Assembly: GCA_045807765.1 (NCBI GenBank)
Contig: JBJMGU010000165.1
Span: 1-64,000, forward strand
Reading direction: 5' to 3'
Length of the DNA stretch: 64,000 nucleotides
DNA from: DATENM01 sp045807765
GTDB taxonomy: Bacteria > Acidobacteriota > Blastocatellia > UBA7656
How positions within the stretch are numbered: position 1 is the stretch's first letter; each line of letters starts with the position of its first letter. Below are positions 8,629-16,237 of the stretch, one piece after another. Both the position numbers and the translations under genes were made by a program. The notes under the pieces were generated by a model that did not search any database, was not told where the DNA came from, and saw only the letters and a program-made list of their open reading frames with translations.

Positions 8629-8898
8629 ATGCTACTCGCACGCATTGTTGGAACGGTCGTCGCAACGCGCAAAGATGATCGGCTGCACGGGCGCAAGCTG
8701 CTCGTGGCGCGGCTCGTCGGCGTTGACGGCGAAGACGAGAAAGGCCATGTGGTCGCTGTGGATACGGTCGGCGCGGGCGTTCAGGAAACCGTGTTGATTG
8801 TCCAAGGCAGCTCGGCGCGCATGGCGTTCGGCTGCAAAGACTGCCCGATTGACGCCGCCGTCGTCGGTATCGTGGATACAGTCGAGGTGAACAGGTAG
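8629..8898 (+). CDS. EutN/CcmL-type microcompartment vertex protein (BMC-P)
   Basis: An 89-aa pentamer-forming vertex protein that caps the corners of a microcompartment shell. Recognised by LARIVGTVVATRKDDRLHGRKLLV at the N-terminus, then VAVDTVGAGVQETVLIVQGSSAR and the closing IDAAVVGIVDTV strand; length is standard. The last turn carries two Cys (GCKDCPID), less usual for the family. It has no classical ribosome binding site because the right arm of a hairpin element ends six bases before the ATG. With the BMC-H gene this gives the minimum set for a closed shell. Confidence 0.95.
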   Translation: MLLARIVGTVVATRKDDRLHGRKLLVARLVGVDGEDEKGHVVAVDTVGAGVQETVLIVQGSSARMAFGCKDCPIDAAVVGIVDTVEVNR

Positions 8899-8899
8899 G

Positions 8900-9001
8900 C
8901 AGTTGTCAGTTGCCGGTTGTCAGTTTTTAGTTCTTGCGAATGGTTGTTATTCTCTTGATATGAGGTCGGAACTGGCAACTGAGAACTGGTAACTGAGAAC
9001 T
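8900..9001. repeat. Hairpin element, CAGTTGC family
   Basis: The left arm at 8900-8923 has CAGTTGT, CAGTTGC and CGGTTGT; the right arm at 8969-9001 has AACTGGC, AACTGAG, AACTGGT and AACTGAG. It runs from two bases after the EutN stop to five bases before the nadE ATG. Confidence 0.75.
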
Positions 9002-9006
9002 ACCCT

Positions 9007-10746
9007 ATGAATACGCTTCGCGTCGCGCTCGCGCAGATCAACCCAATCGTCGGCGCTTTCGACAGCAACATCGGCCTGATTCTTGACTACCTTGAGCGCG
9101 CCCGCCAGACGGGCGCTGATCTGGTTGCCTTTCCCGAGCTCGCCATCGCCGGCTATCCACCCGAAGACTTGCTGATGAAGCCGCACTTTGTGCGCGAGAA
9201 TCGTCGCGCCCTCGACCGCATCGTTGCGGCGGCGGGCGATCTGCTGGTTGTCGTCGGCTTCGTTGATACGGACGGCTCGGATATTTATAACGCGGCGGCG
9301 GTGATTGCCGGCGGCAAGCTGGTCTACGTCTATCACAAGTCGTTCCTGCCGAACTACGGTGTCTTTGACGAGGAGCGCTATTTTCAAGCCGGCACGCGCT
9401 GTCCGGTCTTTGTCGTTGGCGAGGCGCGCGTCGGCGTCAACATCTGCGAAGACATCTGGTATCCGGGTGGGCCGACAAAGCTGCAAGCGCTCGCAGGCGA
9501 CGCCCACCTGATCGTCAATATCTCGGCCTCGCCATTTCACGCCGGCAAGAATCACGACCGCGAGCGCATGCTCTGCACGCGCGCCGAAGACAACGCCGTG
9601 GCGCTGGTCTATTGCAACCTCATCGGCGGCCAGGACGAGCTGGTCTTTGACGGCAACAGCCTGGTGATCAACGAAGACGGTCACATCACGGCGCGCGGCA
9701 AGGCGTTTGAAGAAGACTTGATCGTCGCTGACATCAACGTCGAGCGCGTCTTTTCCGAGCGCCTGCACGACCCGCGCCGCCGCCGCGAGAAGCTGCGCGT
9801 TTCGGCTGACGCGGGGCTCGACGTGATCGATCTAAATGGCTTGCGCAAGCCCTCAAACAATCACGCGGCGCTGCCTGAGCGCGGCAACCCGCAGCTCACA
9901 GAGGTCGCTGAAACTTACCTTGCGCTGGTCATAGGGACGCGCGATTACGTGCGCAAGAATGGCTTTGATAAAGTTTACTTCGGGCTGTCGGGCGGCATCG
10001 ATTCGGCGCTGACCGCGGTGATCGCGGCGGACGCGATTGGCGCCGATAACGTCAACGCCGTCTTTATGCCGACGGTCTATTCGTCTACGGAATCGTTGCG
10101 CGATTCCGAGGTACTGGCCGACAATCTCGGCATCCATTTTCAGGTCATCGAGATTCAAGAAACCTTCGAGCAGTACAAACAGATGCTGGCACCTTCGTTC
10201 AACGGATTGGTCGAAGACGTGACCGAAGAGAACTTGCAGGCGCGTATTCGCGGCAACATCTTAATGGCGCTGTCGAACAAGTTTCGCGGGCTGGTGCTGT
10301 CAACCGGCAACAAGAGCGAGATGAGCGTCGGCTATTCGACGCTGTATGGCGACATGGTTGGCGGCTTTGCGCTGCTCAAAGATGTGCCGAAGATGTTGGT
10401 GTATGAGTTATGCCACTATGTGAATGAGCGCGGCTCGCGCCCGTTGATCCCCGAATACATCATCACTCGCCCGCCGTCGGCTGAGCTACGCCCTGACCAG
10501 ACCGACCAGGACACCTTGCCGCCTTACGCCATGCTCGACGCCATACTGGAGCTGTACATCGAAAAAGACCTGAATGCCGACTCTATCGCCGAGCGCGGCT
10601 ACCCGCCTGAGATCGTCCGCTGGGTCATCAATCGCGTTGATGCGGCAGAGTACAAACGCCGCCAGTCGCCGCCCGGCATCAAGATCACGCCGCGCGCTTT
10701 TGGGCGCGACCGCCGCATGCCGATCACTAATAAGTATCATGGCTAA
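9007..10746 (+). CDS. nadE: Glutamine-dependent NAD+ synthase
   Basis: Makes NAD+ from deamido-NAD+ with ATP, taking ammonia from glutamine. The N-terminal half (about residues 1-270) is a carbon-nitrogen hydrolase domain with Glu in AFPELAIAGYPPEDLL, Lys in YHKSFLPNYGVFDE and the nucleophile Cys in GVNICEDIWYP. The C-terminal half is the synthetase with the ATP loop FGLSGGIDSALTA and STGNKSEMSVGYSTLYGD. 579 aa fits this two-domain form. It follows the microcompartment genes after a hairpin element; shell-enclosed aldehyde oxidation consumes NAD+, but a functional link is inference. Confidence 0.97.
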   Translation: MNTLRVALAQINPIVGAFDSNIGLILDYLERARQTGADLVAFPELAIAGYPPEDLLMKPHFVRENRRALDRIVAAAGDLLVVVGFVDTDGSDIYNAAAVIAGGKLVYVYHKSFLPNYGVFDEERYFQAGTRCPVFVVGEARVGVNICEDIWYPGGPTKLQALAGDAHLIVNISASPFHAGKNHDRERMLCTRAEDNAVALVYCNLIGGQDELVFDGNSLVINEDGHITARGKAFEEDLIVADINVERVFSERLHDPRRRREKLRVSADAGLDVIDLNGLRKPSNNHAALPERGNPQLTEVAETYLALVIGTRDYVRKNGFDKVYFGLSGGIDSALTAVIAADAIGADNVNAVFMPTVYSSTESLRDSEVLADNLGIHFQVIEIQETFEQYKQMLAPSFNGLVEDVTEENLQARIRGNILMALSNKFRGLVLSTGNKSEMSVGYSTLYGDMVGGFALLKDVPKMLVYELCHYVNERGSRPLIPEYIITRPPSAELRPDQTDQDTLPPYAMLDAILELYIEKDLNADSIAERGYPPEIVRWVINRVDAAEYKRRQSPPGIKITPRAFGRDRRMPITNKYHG

Positions 10747-10795
10747 CCGCGCGCTGTTCTGTCGGATATTCCGCAGTGGAAACTTTGCAGCGTAG

Positions 10796-10825
10796 AAAAG
10801 AAAAGAGGGTTCGCGTGAACCCTCT
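10796..10825 (-). terminator. Terminator of the truncated haemoglobin gene
   Basis: Stem AGAGGGTTC (10804-10812) with GAACCCTCT (10817-10825) around a 4-nt loop. Reading the minus strand, it is followed by CTTTTCTTTTC. It lies 37 nt after the stop of the gene at 10862. Confidence 0.8.
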
Positions 10826-10861
10826 GAAGATAAACCATGATAGGGAGTGGAGGAGGCCTGG

Positions 10862-11314
10862 TTATTGCTCGACGATGTCGGCTTTCAATCCCGAAAGCGC
10901 CGCCGCGACTTCTTTCTGCTCGCGCTCTTTGACCTTAAACTTGGTCATGGTATTGACCAGATGCTTGACGGCGGTATTCCAGTCGTCTTCGGTGATGCGC
11001 AGGCCCTTATGCACGGTCTTCATGTCGCGTCCGATGTAGACGCACGGGCCGCCGGTGGCGGCGCAGAGTTGATCGAGGACGAGCTGACGGATGCGGGCTT
11101 TACTGTTGTCGCTGGCGCCGACGAAAAAGCGGCCCAGCTTCGGGTCGGTCGCCAGCGCGGTGATGAAATCATCGGTTACGGCGGCCAGCGCATCGTATCC
11201 GCCGAGCCGCTTGTAGAGCGTGTCCTTGCCTTGCGCGGCTGCGGGGCTGAGCGCGCCCAGCGCGGTGATCAGTAGCGCGATAGCCACAAGTGAACCAATC
11301 CAGCGTTTATGCAT
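10862..11314 (-). CDS. Exported group I truncated haemoglobin
   Basis: About 150 aa with an N-terminal signal peptide (hydrophobic segment SLVAIALLITALGALSPAAAQ) and then a 2-over-2 globin: LYKRLGGYDALAAVTDDF, DPKLGRFF, and MKTVHKGLRI, whose His is the proximal haem ligand in this family. The C-terminus (EREQKEVAAALSGLK) completes the fold. Family members bind O2 or NO and often act in NO detoxification or electron transfer. Most are cytoplasmic, so a cleavable signal peptide points to a periplasmic site. The ATG at 11314 is preceded by AAGGAG; a GTG sits one codon earlier. Confidence 0.9.
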   Translation of the reverse strand: MHKRWIGSLVAIALLITALGALSPAAAQGKDTLYKRLGGYDALAAVTDDFITALATDPKLGRFFVGASDNSKARIRQLVLDQLCAATGGPCVYIGRDMKTVHKGLRITEDDWNTAVKHLVNTMTKFKVKEREQKEVAAALSGLKADIVEQ

Positions 11315-11403
11315 CACTTTTCTCCTTCAGAAATAGTTAGTGGTTGAAGTCCCCGATGATTACGTCAGGCCGTGTGAAATGGATTTGCGCAGGGGAAGGA
11401 AAA

Positions 11404-11430
11404 AAGGGCGCGACCCTCAGTCGCGCCCTT
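11404..11430 (-). terminator. Strong hairpin followed by a T tract on the minus strand
   Basis: A perfect 11-bp stem AAGGGCGCGAC (11404-11414) with GTCGCGCCCTT (11420-11430) and a 5-nt loop. On the minus strand it is followed by a run of T. It is too far (about 450 nt) from the end of the next minus-strand gene and so may end a separate small transcript. Confidence 0.7.
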
Positions 11431-11597
11431 TAAGGTGAGCCTCATGACTCTCAGGCGAAAGTCGGTTTGGCAGGATTGAGGCTCTTTCTTCCGTCTGGCT
11501 GGAGGGGATCACCAGCACAGCACGGAAATGGCTGGCGCAAGCAGGAACCAGCCAAAAATAGGCGGCAAAGCTTTGCTTGAGCGGAGGGTGTGCCGCC
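11404..11597 (-). ncRNA. Candidate structured small RNA or leader (no known family recognised)
   Basis: A 560-nt space without a credible gene. Besides the terminator it holds three further perfect stems: GAGCCTCA (11437-11444) with TGAGGCTC (11477-11484), TGGCTGG (11529-11535) with CCAGCCA (11548-11554), and GGCGGCA (11561-11567) with TGCCGCC (11591-11597). The series ends in a minus-strand terminator, so a minus-strand RNA of about 200 nt fits best. It could also be the leader of the haemoglobin gene, whose start lies 90 nt beyond the terminator. I could not match it to 6S RNA, SRP RNA or a known riboswitch. Confidence 0.35.
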
Positions 11598-11788
11598 ATG
11601 AACCGAATTCAAATACCCAAATGCATCACGCCATCAGCGTGAGTGGCTTCTCCTTCCTCTATAATGAAAAGACGCAAAAGAAATTCGAATCTCGCAATTC
11701 TTTACATCAGACAGAATTATTTTTCGGGCGGCGCAAATGTCGCCCGATGCTGGGAAAAATGCGGATGGCGCGGGGCGGAAAGAAAGAC

Positions 11789-11850
11789 CGGGACGCTAAG
11801 AGCGCCAAGCCGAATGTCACAGTACGGGGCCTGGTGTGCTTAGAGTCCCG
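11789..11850 (-). terminator. Hairpin downstream of the Asp-box protein gene
   Basis: CGGGACGCTAAG at 11789-11800 is the inverted copy (11 of 12 bases) of CTTAGAGTCCCG at 11839-11850; on the minus strand a T/C-rich run follows. It starts 25 nt after the stop at 11876. The sequence is reminiscent of the dispersed hairpin elements described elsewhere in this annotation. Confidence 0.5.
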
Positions 11851-11875
11851 GCGGTTGATTGCCTGGATCAGTCGC

Positions 11876-14800
11876 TCAGTTGTTTTTCCATTCAGGAATG
11901 CGGCCCGGCGTCCAGGGCGCGCCCGCCGCTTCCATCGCCTTTTCCAGCCGCGCCAGGTCGCCTTCGACCAGGGCGCGCAAGCCGGCCAGCGCCGCTTCAA
12001 AATCAGCGGCGGCGGCGGCGTAATGCTCCTGCTGCGTGCGGGTCGGGCGCGAGGTGGACATGCGTTGCTCGCCGAGTATCGTGTTGACACGGTCGCTGAT
12101 CGAAGGCGGCGTGTCCAGATTACGCGAGCGCGCCGTCTGGTCGCCACGCAGCGCCCGCAACAGGTCGTCGAGCTTGCGCTCGATAGCCTGCGCATCCTCG
12201 GTCAGCTTGTAATCGGCGGCAGGCGTTTCCTGTAGCGCCCGCTTGATCAGCGCCAGCCGCGTCTTCAACTGGTTCGCCGTTTCGAGCGCCCCGGTCACCG
12301 CCCGCTGCAAGCGCGCGACTTTCTGCTGGAACTCAACCAGCGCGGCGCGGTCCGCCGGGTTCATCTGGCCCTGACCTTCGACATAGATGGTGAACTCCTG
12401 CGCCGAGCCGAGCGGCGTGATCGTGCCGCCGACGCGCCGCGCCATCGAAACCGAATACTTGCCGGGCAGCACCAGCGGCCCCGACGGCGGGTCGCCAAAG
12501 ATCTCTTCCTCAGGCGATGGCGGGCGCTGCGAAATCACCGGCGACGAATAGCGCAAATCCCAATTGCTGCGGTTGAAGCCCGGCGCCGCCGTCCCCGTTA
12601 GCCGCCTGACGACCCGCCCTTCACTGTCCTTCACGGTCAAGAAGATCGTCGGCGCTTCTTCTTCGTCTTCGGCGCGCAGCTCTTCGAGCGTCGGTTGATA
12701 GATGGGCTGGCCTTTCTTTTCAGCTTCCCGCTCGGCCTCCTGGCGCAACTGCTTGCGCGTCTTCGGCGCCTCTTTCAGGTAATAAGTAAACGTCGCCCCG
12801 TAAGGTGGGTTGTCGGCGTTGTAGAACGATTCGCCCTGGAACGACTTGCCGCGCCCACCGAGCGGCTGCGACTGGATGTACATCAGCGGGTCTTTGACGG
12901 TGAAGAGCGCCGCCTCTTGCGTGAACGTTTCCGGTCTGACATTCCTGAGCGATGTGTAGTCGTCAAGAATGTAGATGCCGCGCCCGAAGGTCGCCAGCAC
13001 CAGGTCGTTTTCGCGCCGCTGAATCGCGATGTCGCGCACCGCAATCGTCGGCAATCCGCCTTTGAGCTGTACCCAGTGCTTGCCTCCGTCAATCGTGAAG
13101 AAGACGCCATACTCGGTGCCGGCGAACAGCAGATTCGGGTTGACGTGATCTTCGGCAATTGCCAGCACCGGCCCGTTCTTCGGCAGGTTGCTGGCAATCG
13201 ATGACCACGAGCGCCCCGCGTCCGTGCTCTTGAGCAAGTAGGGCGCAAAGTCACTGCGCTTGTGATTATCAAACGATGCATAGACGGTGTTGGCGTCGTG
13301 CTGCGAGGCGACAACGCGCGACACATAAGTCATCTCGGGCACGCCGGGGAAGCTTGCGATCTTGCGCCAGTTCTTGCCGGCGTCTTCGGTCACCTGAATC
13401 AAGCCGTCGTCGGTGCCGACATAGACCATGCCGTCTTTCTTCGGCGACTCGAACAGCGCCGAGGCGTTGCCGAACGGATCGGTCGAAGCATGCCGGGCGA
13501 CAGCATCAACGCTCAGGATTTTGTTAAACACCGGCAGCTTGTTGCGGTCGAGCTGGCGCGTCAGGTCATTGCTTGCCAGCGTCCAGGTGTCGCCGCGATC
13601 ATCTGAGCGGAAGAGCTTGTTCGAGGCGTAGTACAGCCGCGTCCTTGAGTGCGGGCTGATGATGAACGGCGCGTCCCAGTTGACGCGCAGCGCCTCTTCG
13701 CCGCGCCCCGGCGCCGGCGTGATGCCCATGCGCTCGCCCGTGCGCTTGTCGAAGCGCACCAGATTGCCGTACTGCAATTCGGCGTAGACCGTGTTCGGGT
13801 CTTCCGGGTCAACCTGTGAGCGGAAGCCGTCACCGCCTTGCGTGACGAACCAGTCGGAATTGACGATGCCGGAAATCGAGCGCGTCCGCGACGGCCCGCC
13901 CATGCTGTAGTTGTCCTGCGTGCCGCCGTAGACGTTATAAAACGGCGTCGCGTTGTCGGTCGTGATGTCGTAGAACTGCGGGATGGGCAGGTTCGCTTTG
14001 AAGTCCCAGGTCGCGCCGCGGTCAAAGCTCTCGTAGAGGCCGCCGTCGCAGCCGACAAGGTAACGATTGGTGTTCGTCGGGTCAATCCAGATGACGTGAT
14101 TGTCTACGTGCTTCGAGCGCTCGCCGAGCGGGCGCAGCGTCCTGCCGCCATCATCTGAGACCAGCATCAAAACGTTCGGCACATAGATGCGGTCAACCTC
14201 TTTCGGGTCGCAATAGACATGACCGTAATACATCGCCGTGGTGTCGTAAGGGTTGCGCCGCTCCCAGCTCGCGCCGCGGTCGCTCGAACGAAAGATGCCG
14301 CCCTTGCGGTCCGCCGCTTCGATAGAGGCATAGATTACATTTGAATCAACCGGCGAAATAGCGATGCCGATACGGCCCATCTCGGAAGTCGGCAAACCGG
14401 CGCGCAGCTTGTTCCAGGTCGCGCCGGCGTCGGTTGACTTATAGACCCCGCCCTCCGGGCCGCCATTGACCAGCGTGTAGACGTGGCGGCGGCGTTGATA
14501 GGCGGCGGCATAGAGCGTGTCAGGATTATTCGGATCAATCGCAACGTCGGTGATGCCAGTGTTCTCGCTCACAGTGAGCGAAGGTTTCCATGTCTTGCCG
14601 CCATCAGTGGTCTTGAACAGGCCGCGCTCGCCGCCCGGTCCCCACAGCGGCCCCTGCGCCGCGACGTAAACAACGTTTGAGTCGCGCGGATCGATGCTGA
14701 TCTCGCCAATGTGCTCGGACGCCTTCAAGCCCATGTTCTTCCAGGTCTTGCCACCGTCGTCCGAGCGATAGACGCCGTCGCCGTAAGAGACGCTGCGCTG

Positions 14801-15280
14801 GCTGTTATTTTCGCCGCTGCCGACCCAGACGGTCGACGGGTTCTTCGGATCGATGACGACGACACCGATTGAATAAGAGCCTTCATTATCGAAGACCGGC
14901 GTCCAGGTCGTGCCGGAGTTGGTTGTCTTCCAGACGCCGCCCGAAGCCGCGCCGACGAAGTAACGGCTGTGGTCGGTCGGATCAACCGCGACCGCGACGA
15001 CGCGGCCCGATGTGAAGGCCGGGCCGATCAGCCGGAAGCGCAGGCCGTTGAAGGTCGGCGTCGAGAACGGGTCGGCTTTTTTCGGTTCTTCCTTTTTTGC
15101 CTCTTCTTTCTTATCCCCGACCTGCGGCACCGGGCCGGGGTTCTCGGCTTTTTTGACCTCTTCGGCCCGTGACTTGGCGGCGGCCTTATCAACGGTCTTA
15201 TCCTGTCGAGCCAAAGCCACAAGCGGCCCCGCCACGACCGCCAGGATGCAGATCAATACCAGCCCACGCATTGCTTTCAT
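11876..15280 (-). CDS. Large exported Asp-box (BNR) beta-propeller protein, VPS10/sortilin-like
   Basis: A 1,134-aa protein with a signal peptide (residues 1-25) and a Lys/Glu-rich linker (about 35-75). It then has a long propeller region with about eleven S-x-D-x-G-x-T-W type Asp-box turns, e.g. TTNSGTTW, SDDGGKTW, TTDGGKTW, STDAGATW, SSDRGASW, SFDRGATW, SDDRGDTW, TEDAGKNW, STDAGRSW and TIDGGKHW. Such blocks occur in sialidases, xyloglucanases and sortilins. Annotated relatives in Acidobacteria are usually called glycosyl hydrolases, but catalytic residues cannot be named here. The last 300 residues lack Asp boxes, include a likely Ig-like sandwich and end in a helical region. GGAGGAGG precedes the start. 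Confidence 0.85.
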   Translation of the reverse strand: MKAMRGLVLICILAVVAGPLVALARQDKTVDKAAAKSRAEEVKKAENPGPVPQVGDKKEEAKKEEPKKADPFSTPTFNGLRFRLIGPAFTSGRVVAVAVDPTDHSRYFVGAASGGVWKTTNSGTTWTPVFDNEGSYSIGVVVIDPKNPSTVWVGSGENNSQRSVSYGDGVYRSDDGGKTWKNMGLKASEHIGEISIDPRDSNVVYVAAQGPLWGPGGERGLFKTTDGGKTWKPSLTVSENTGITDVAIDPNNPDTLYAAAYQRRRHVYTLVNGGPEGGVYKSTDAGATWNKLRAGLPTSEMGRIGIAISPVDSNVIYASIEAADRKGGIFRSSDRGASWERRNPYDTTAMYYGHVYCDPKEVDRIYVPNVLMLVSDDGGRTLRPLGERSKHVDNHVIWIDPTNTNRYLVGCDGGLYESFDRGATWDFKANLPIPQFYDITTDNATPFYNVYGGTQDNYSMGGPSRTRSISGIVNSDWFVTQGGDGFRSQVDPEDPNTVYAELQYGNLVRFDKRTGERMGITPAPGRGEEALRVNWDAPFIISPHSRTRLYYASNKLFRSDDRGDTWTLASNDLTRQLDRNKLPVFNKILSVDAVARHASTDPFGNASALFESPKKDGMVYVGTDDGLIQVTEDAGKNWRKIASFPGVPEMTYVSRVVASQHDANTVYASFDNHKRSDFAPYLLKSTDAGRSWSSIASNLPKNGPVLAIAEDHVNPNLLFAGTEYGVFFTIDGGKHWVQLKGGLPTIAVRDIAIQRRENDLVLATFGRGIYILDDYTSLRNVRPETFTQEAALFTVKDPLMYIQSQPLGGRGKSFQGESFYNADNPPYGATFTYYLKEAPKTRKQLRQEAEREAEKKGQPIYQPTLEELRAEDEEEAPTIFLTVKDSEGRVVRRLTGTAAPGFNRSNWDLRYSSPVISQRPPSPEEEIFGDPPSGPLVLPGKYSVSMARRVGGTITPLGSAQEFTIYVEGQGQMNPADRAALVEFQQKVARLQRAVTGALETANQLKTRLALIKRALQETPAADYKLTEDAQAIERKLDDLLRALRGDQTARSRNLDTPPSISDRVNTILGEQRMSTSRPTRTQQEHYAAAAADFEAALAGLRALVEGDLARLEKAMEAAGAPWTPGRIPEWKNN

Positions 15281-15326
15281 TACAATCCTCCTCCAGAGCA
15301 GTAGGTAGTCAAAAGCGCCTGATTCA

Positions 15327-15470
15327 GCTCCGTCAGGAGCGCAATGTATATAGCCACCAATGCCCTTAAAGATTCAAGCTCCGTCAGGGGCGCAATGTTG
15401 ACATTGCGCCCCTACGGGGCTCAGGTTCTTTTTGATGCTGCCAACTATGAACATCGCGTCCCTACGGGAC
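15327..15470. repeat. REP-like palindrome cluster
   Basis: Four related units: GCTCC-GTCA-GGAGC at 15327-15340, a second GCTCCGTCAGGGGCGCAATGT at about 15378-15398, its inverted partner ACATTGCGCCCCTACGGGGC at 15401-15420, and GCGTCCCTACGGGAC at about 15456-15470. Units two and three face each other across two bases, giving a 12-bp perfect outer stem. Placed between the Asp-box gene and the lipocalin-like gene. The layout resembles REP/BIME elements mobilised by RAYT transposases; no such transposase is in the window. Confidence 0.8.
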
Positions 15471-15483
15471 TGCTTACTATTTC

Positions 15484-15939
15484 CTACTCCGGCATGCGCT
15501 CGAAGGTGAATTCGACGCCGGGATTGGCGACCGGCTTGATCGTCAGGGTGCTGCCTTCGAGCTTGTATTCCCACTTGACGGCTTTGCCCATGGTGAGCGG
15601 GCTGGCCTGCGCCAGTTGTTGCAAGGTGATGATGTTGCCCTCCGTGGTGTACTCGCCGCAGGTCGCCGCGAGTCCCTGATAAGCGGCGATGATCTTCTTC
15701 GTGCGCTCGTCGGCGGGCTCCTGCTGATCCCATGTCTTGCGATCAATGTTAGCGCGCACGAACGCCATGTACTTGCCGTGAACGACCAGCATGCCTTTGG
15801 TCTCGGCGTCGGTCTGCTTGCCGCCGGGGAAGGTGGTTGAGACGTAACGGTACGCGCCGTCGAGCTTTGGCCCTTTGGCGACGGCCTGCGCGCTCATGGC
15901 AAAGAGCAGCGCGCACAATACCAGTGCTTTCAGTTTCAT
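15484..15939 (-). CDS. Exported lipocalin-like domain protein
   Basis: A 151-aa protein with a signal peptide (about residues 1-21) and a small beta-barrel-like body: LDGAYRYVSTTFPGG, KGMLVVHGKYMAFVRA, GNIITLQQLAQ, VKWEYKLEGSTLTIKPV and FTFERMPE. The pattern of a starting L-x-G-x-W/Y followed by an activity-curve of strands fits the lipocalin-like (PF13924-type) family. The ligand is unknown. GGAGG lies before the start. It diverges from the sulfatase gene. Confidence 0.65.
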   Translation of the reverse strand: MKLKALVLCALLFAMSAQAVAKGPKLDGAYRYVSTTFPGGKQTDAETKGMLVVHGKYMAFVRANIDRKTWDQQEPADERTKKIIAAYQGLAATCGEYTTEGNIITLQQLAQASPLTMGKAVKWEYKLEGSTLTIKPVANPGVEFTFERMPE

Positions 15940-16046
15940 TCGAGATGCCTCCGTAATTTGAAATGTGAGAGTGCTGTCAGAATGACGAATATTAGCCGCA
16001 GCCGCGCCGCCTTTTCAAGTGAGTGGTCGGCACCGACGAGGCGGTC

Positions 16047-16076
16047 TTGCCTCATGAGGCGCTCGCACCGTATACT
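16047..16076 (+). promoter_or_regulatory. Candidate sigma-70-type promoter upstream of the sulfatase
   Basis: TTGCCT (16047-16052), an 18-nt spacer and TATACT (16071-16076). It would give a leader of about 160 nt, which contains a CCCCGC/GCGGGG stem (16200-16218) shortly before the ribosome binding site. Confidence 0.35.
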
Positions 16077-16237
16077 GCACGGCGCATTTAGTTGGCCCTG
16101 TAAAAATCGAACAAGTCGGGAAATCTCTTAGACCCCAAAATCTACGGACTAGGACTGTGTGAAATCAGCGGCCCGCATCCGGCTGCGACCTTTTAGTGTC
16201 CCCGCCCGGTTTGCGGGGGTGCGTTGTGGGAGGTGAT

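Noticed and set aside
11431..11500. Glycine riboswitch-like CTCTCAGGCGAAAG at about 11447
   Set aside because: Only the closing motif is present, on the plus strand; the upstream GGAGAG and GCCGAAGG elements are lacking.
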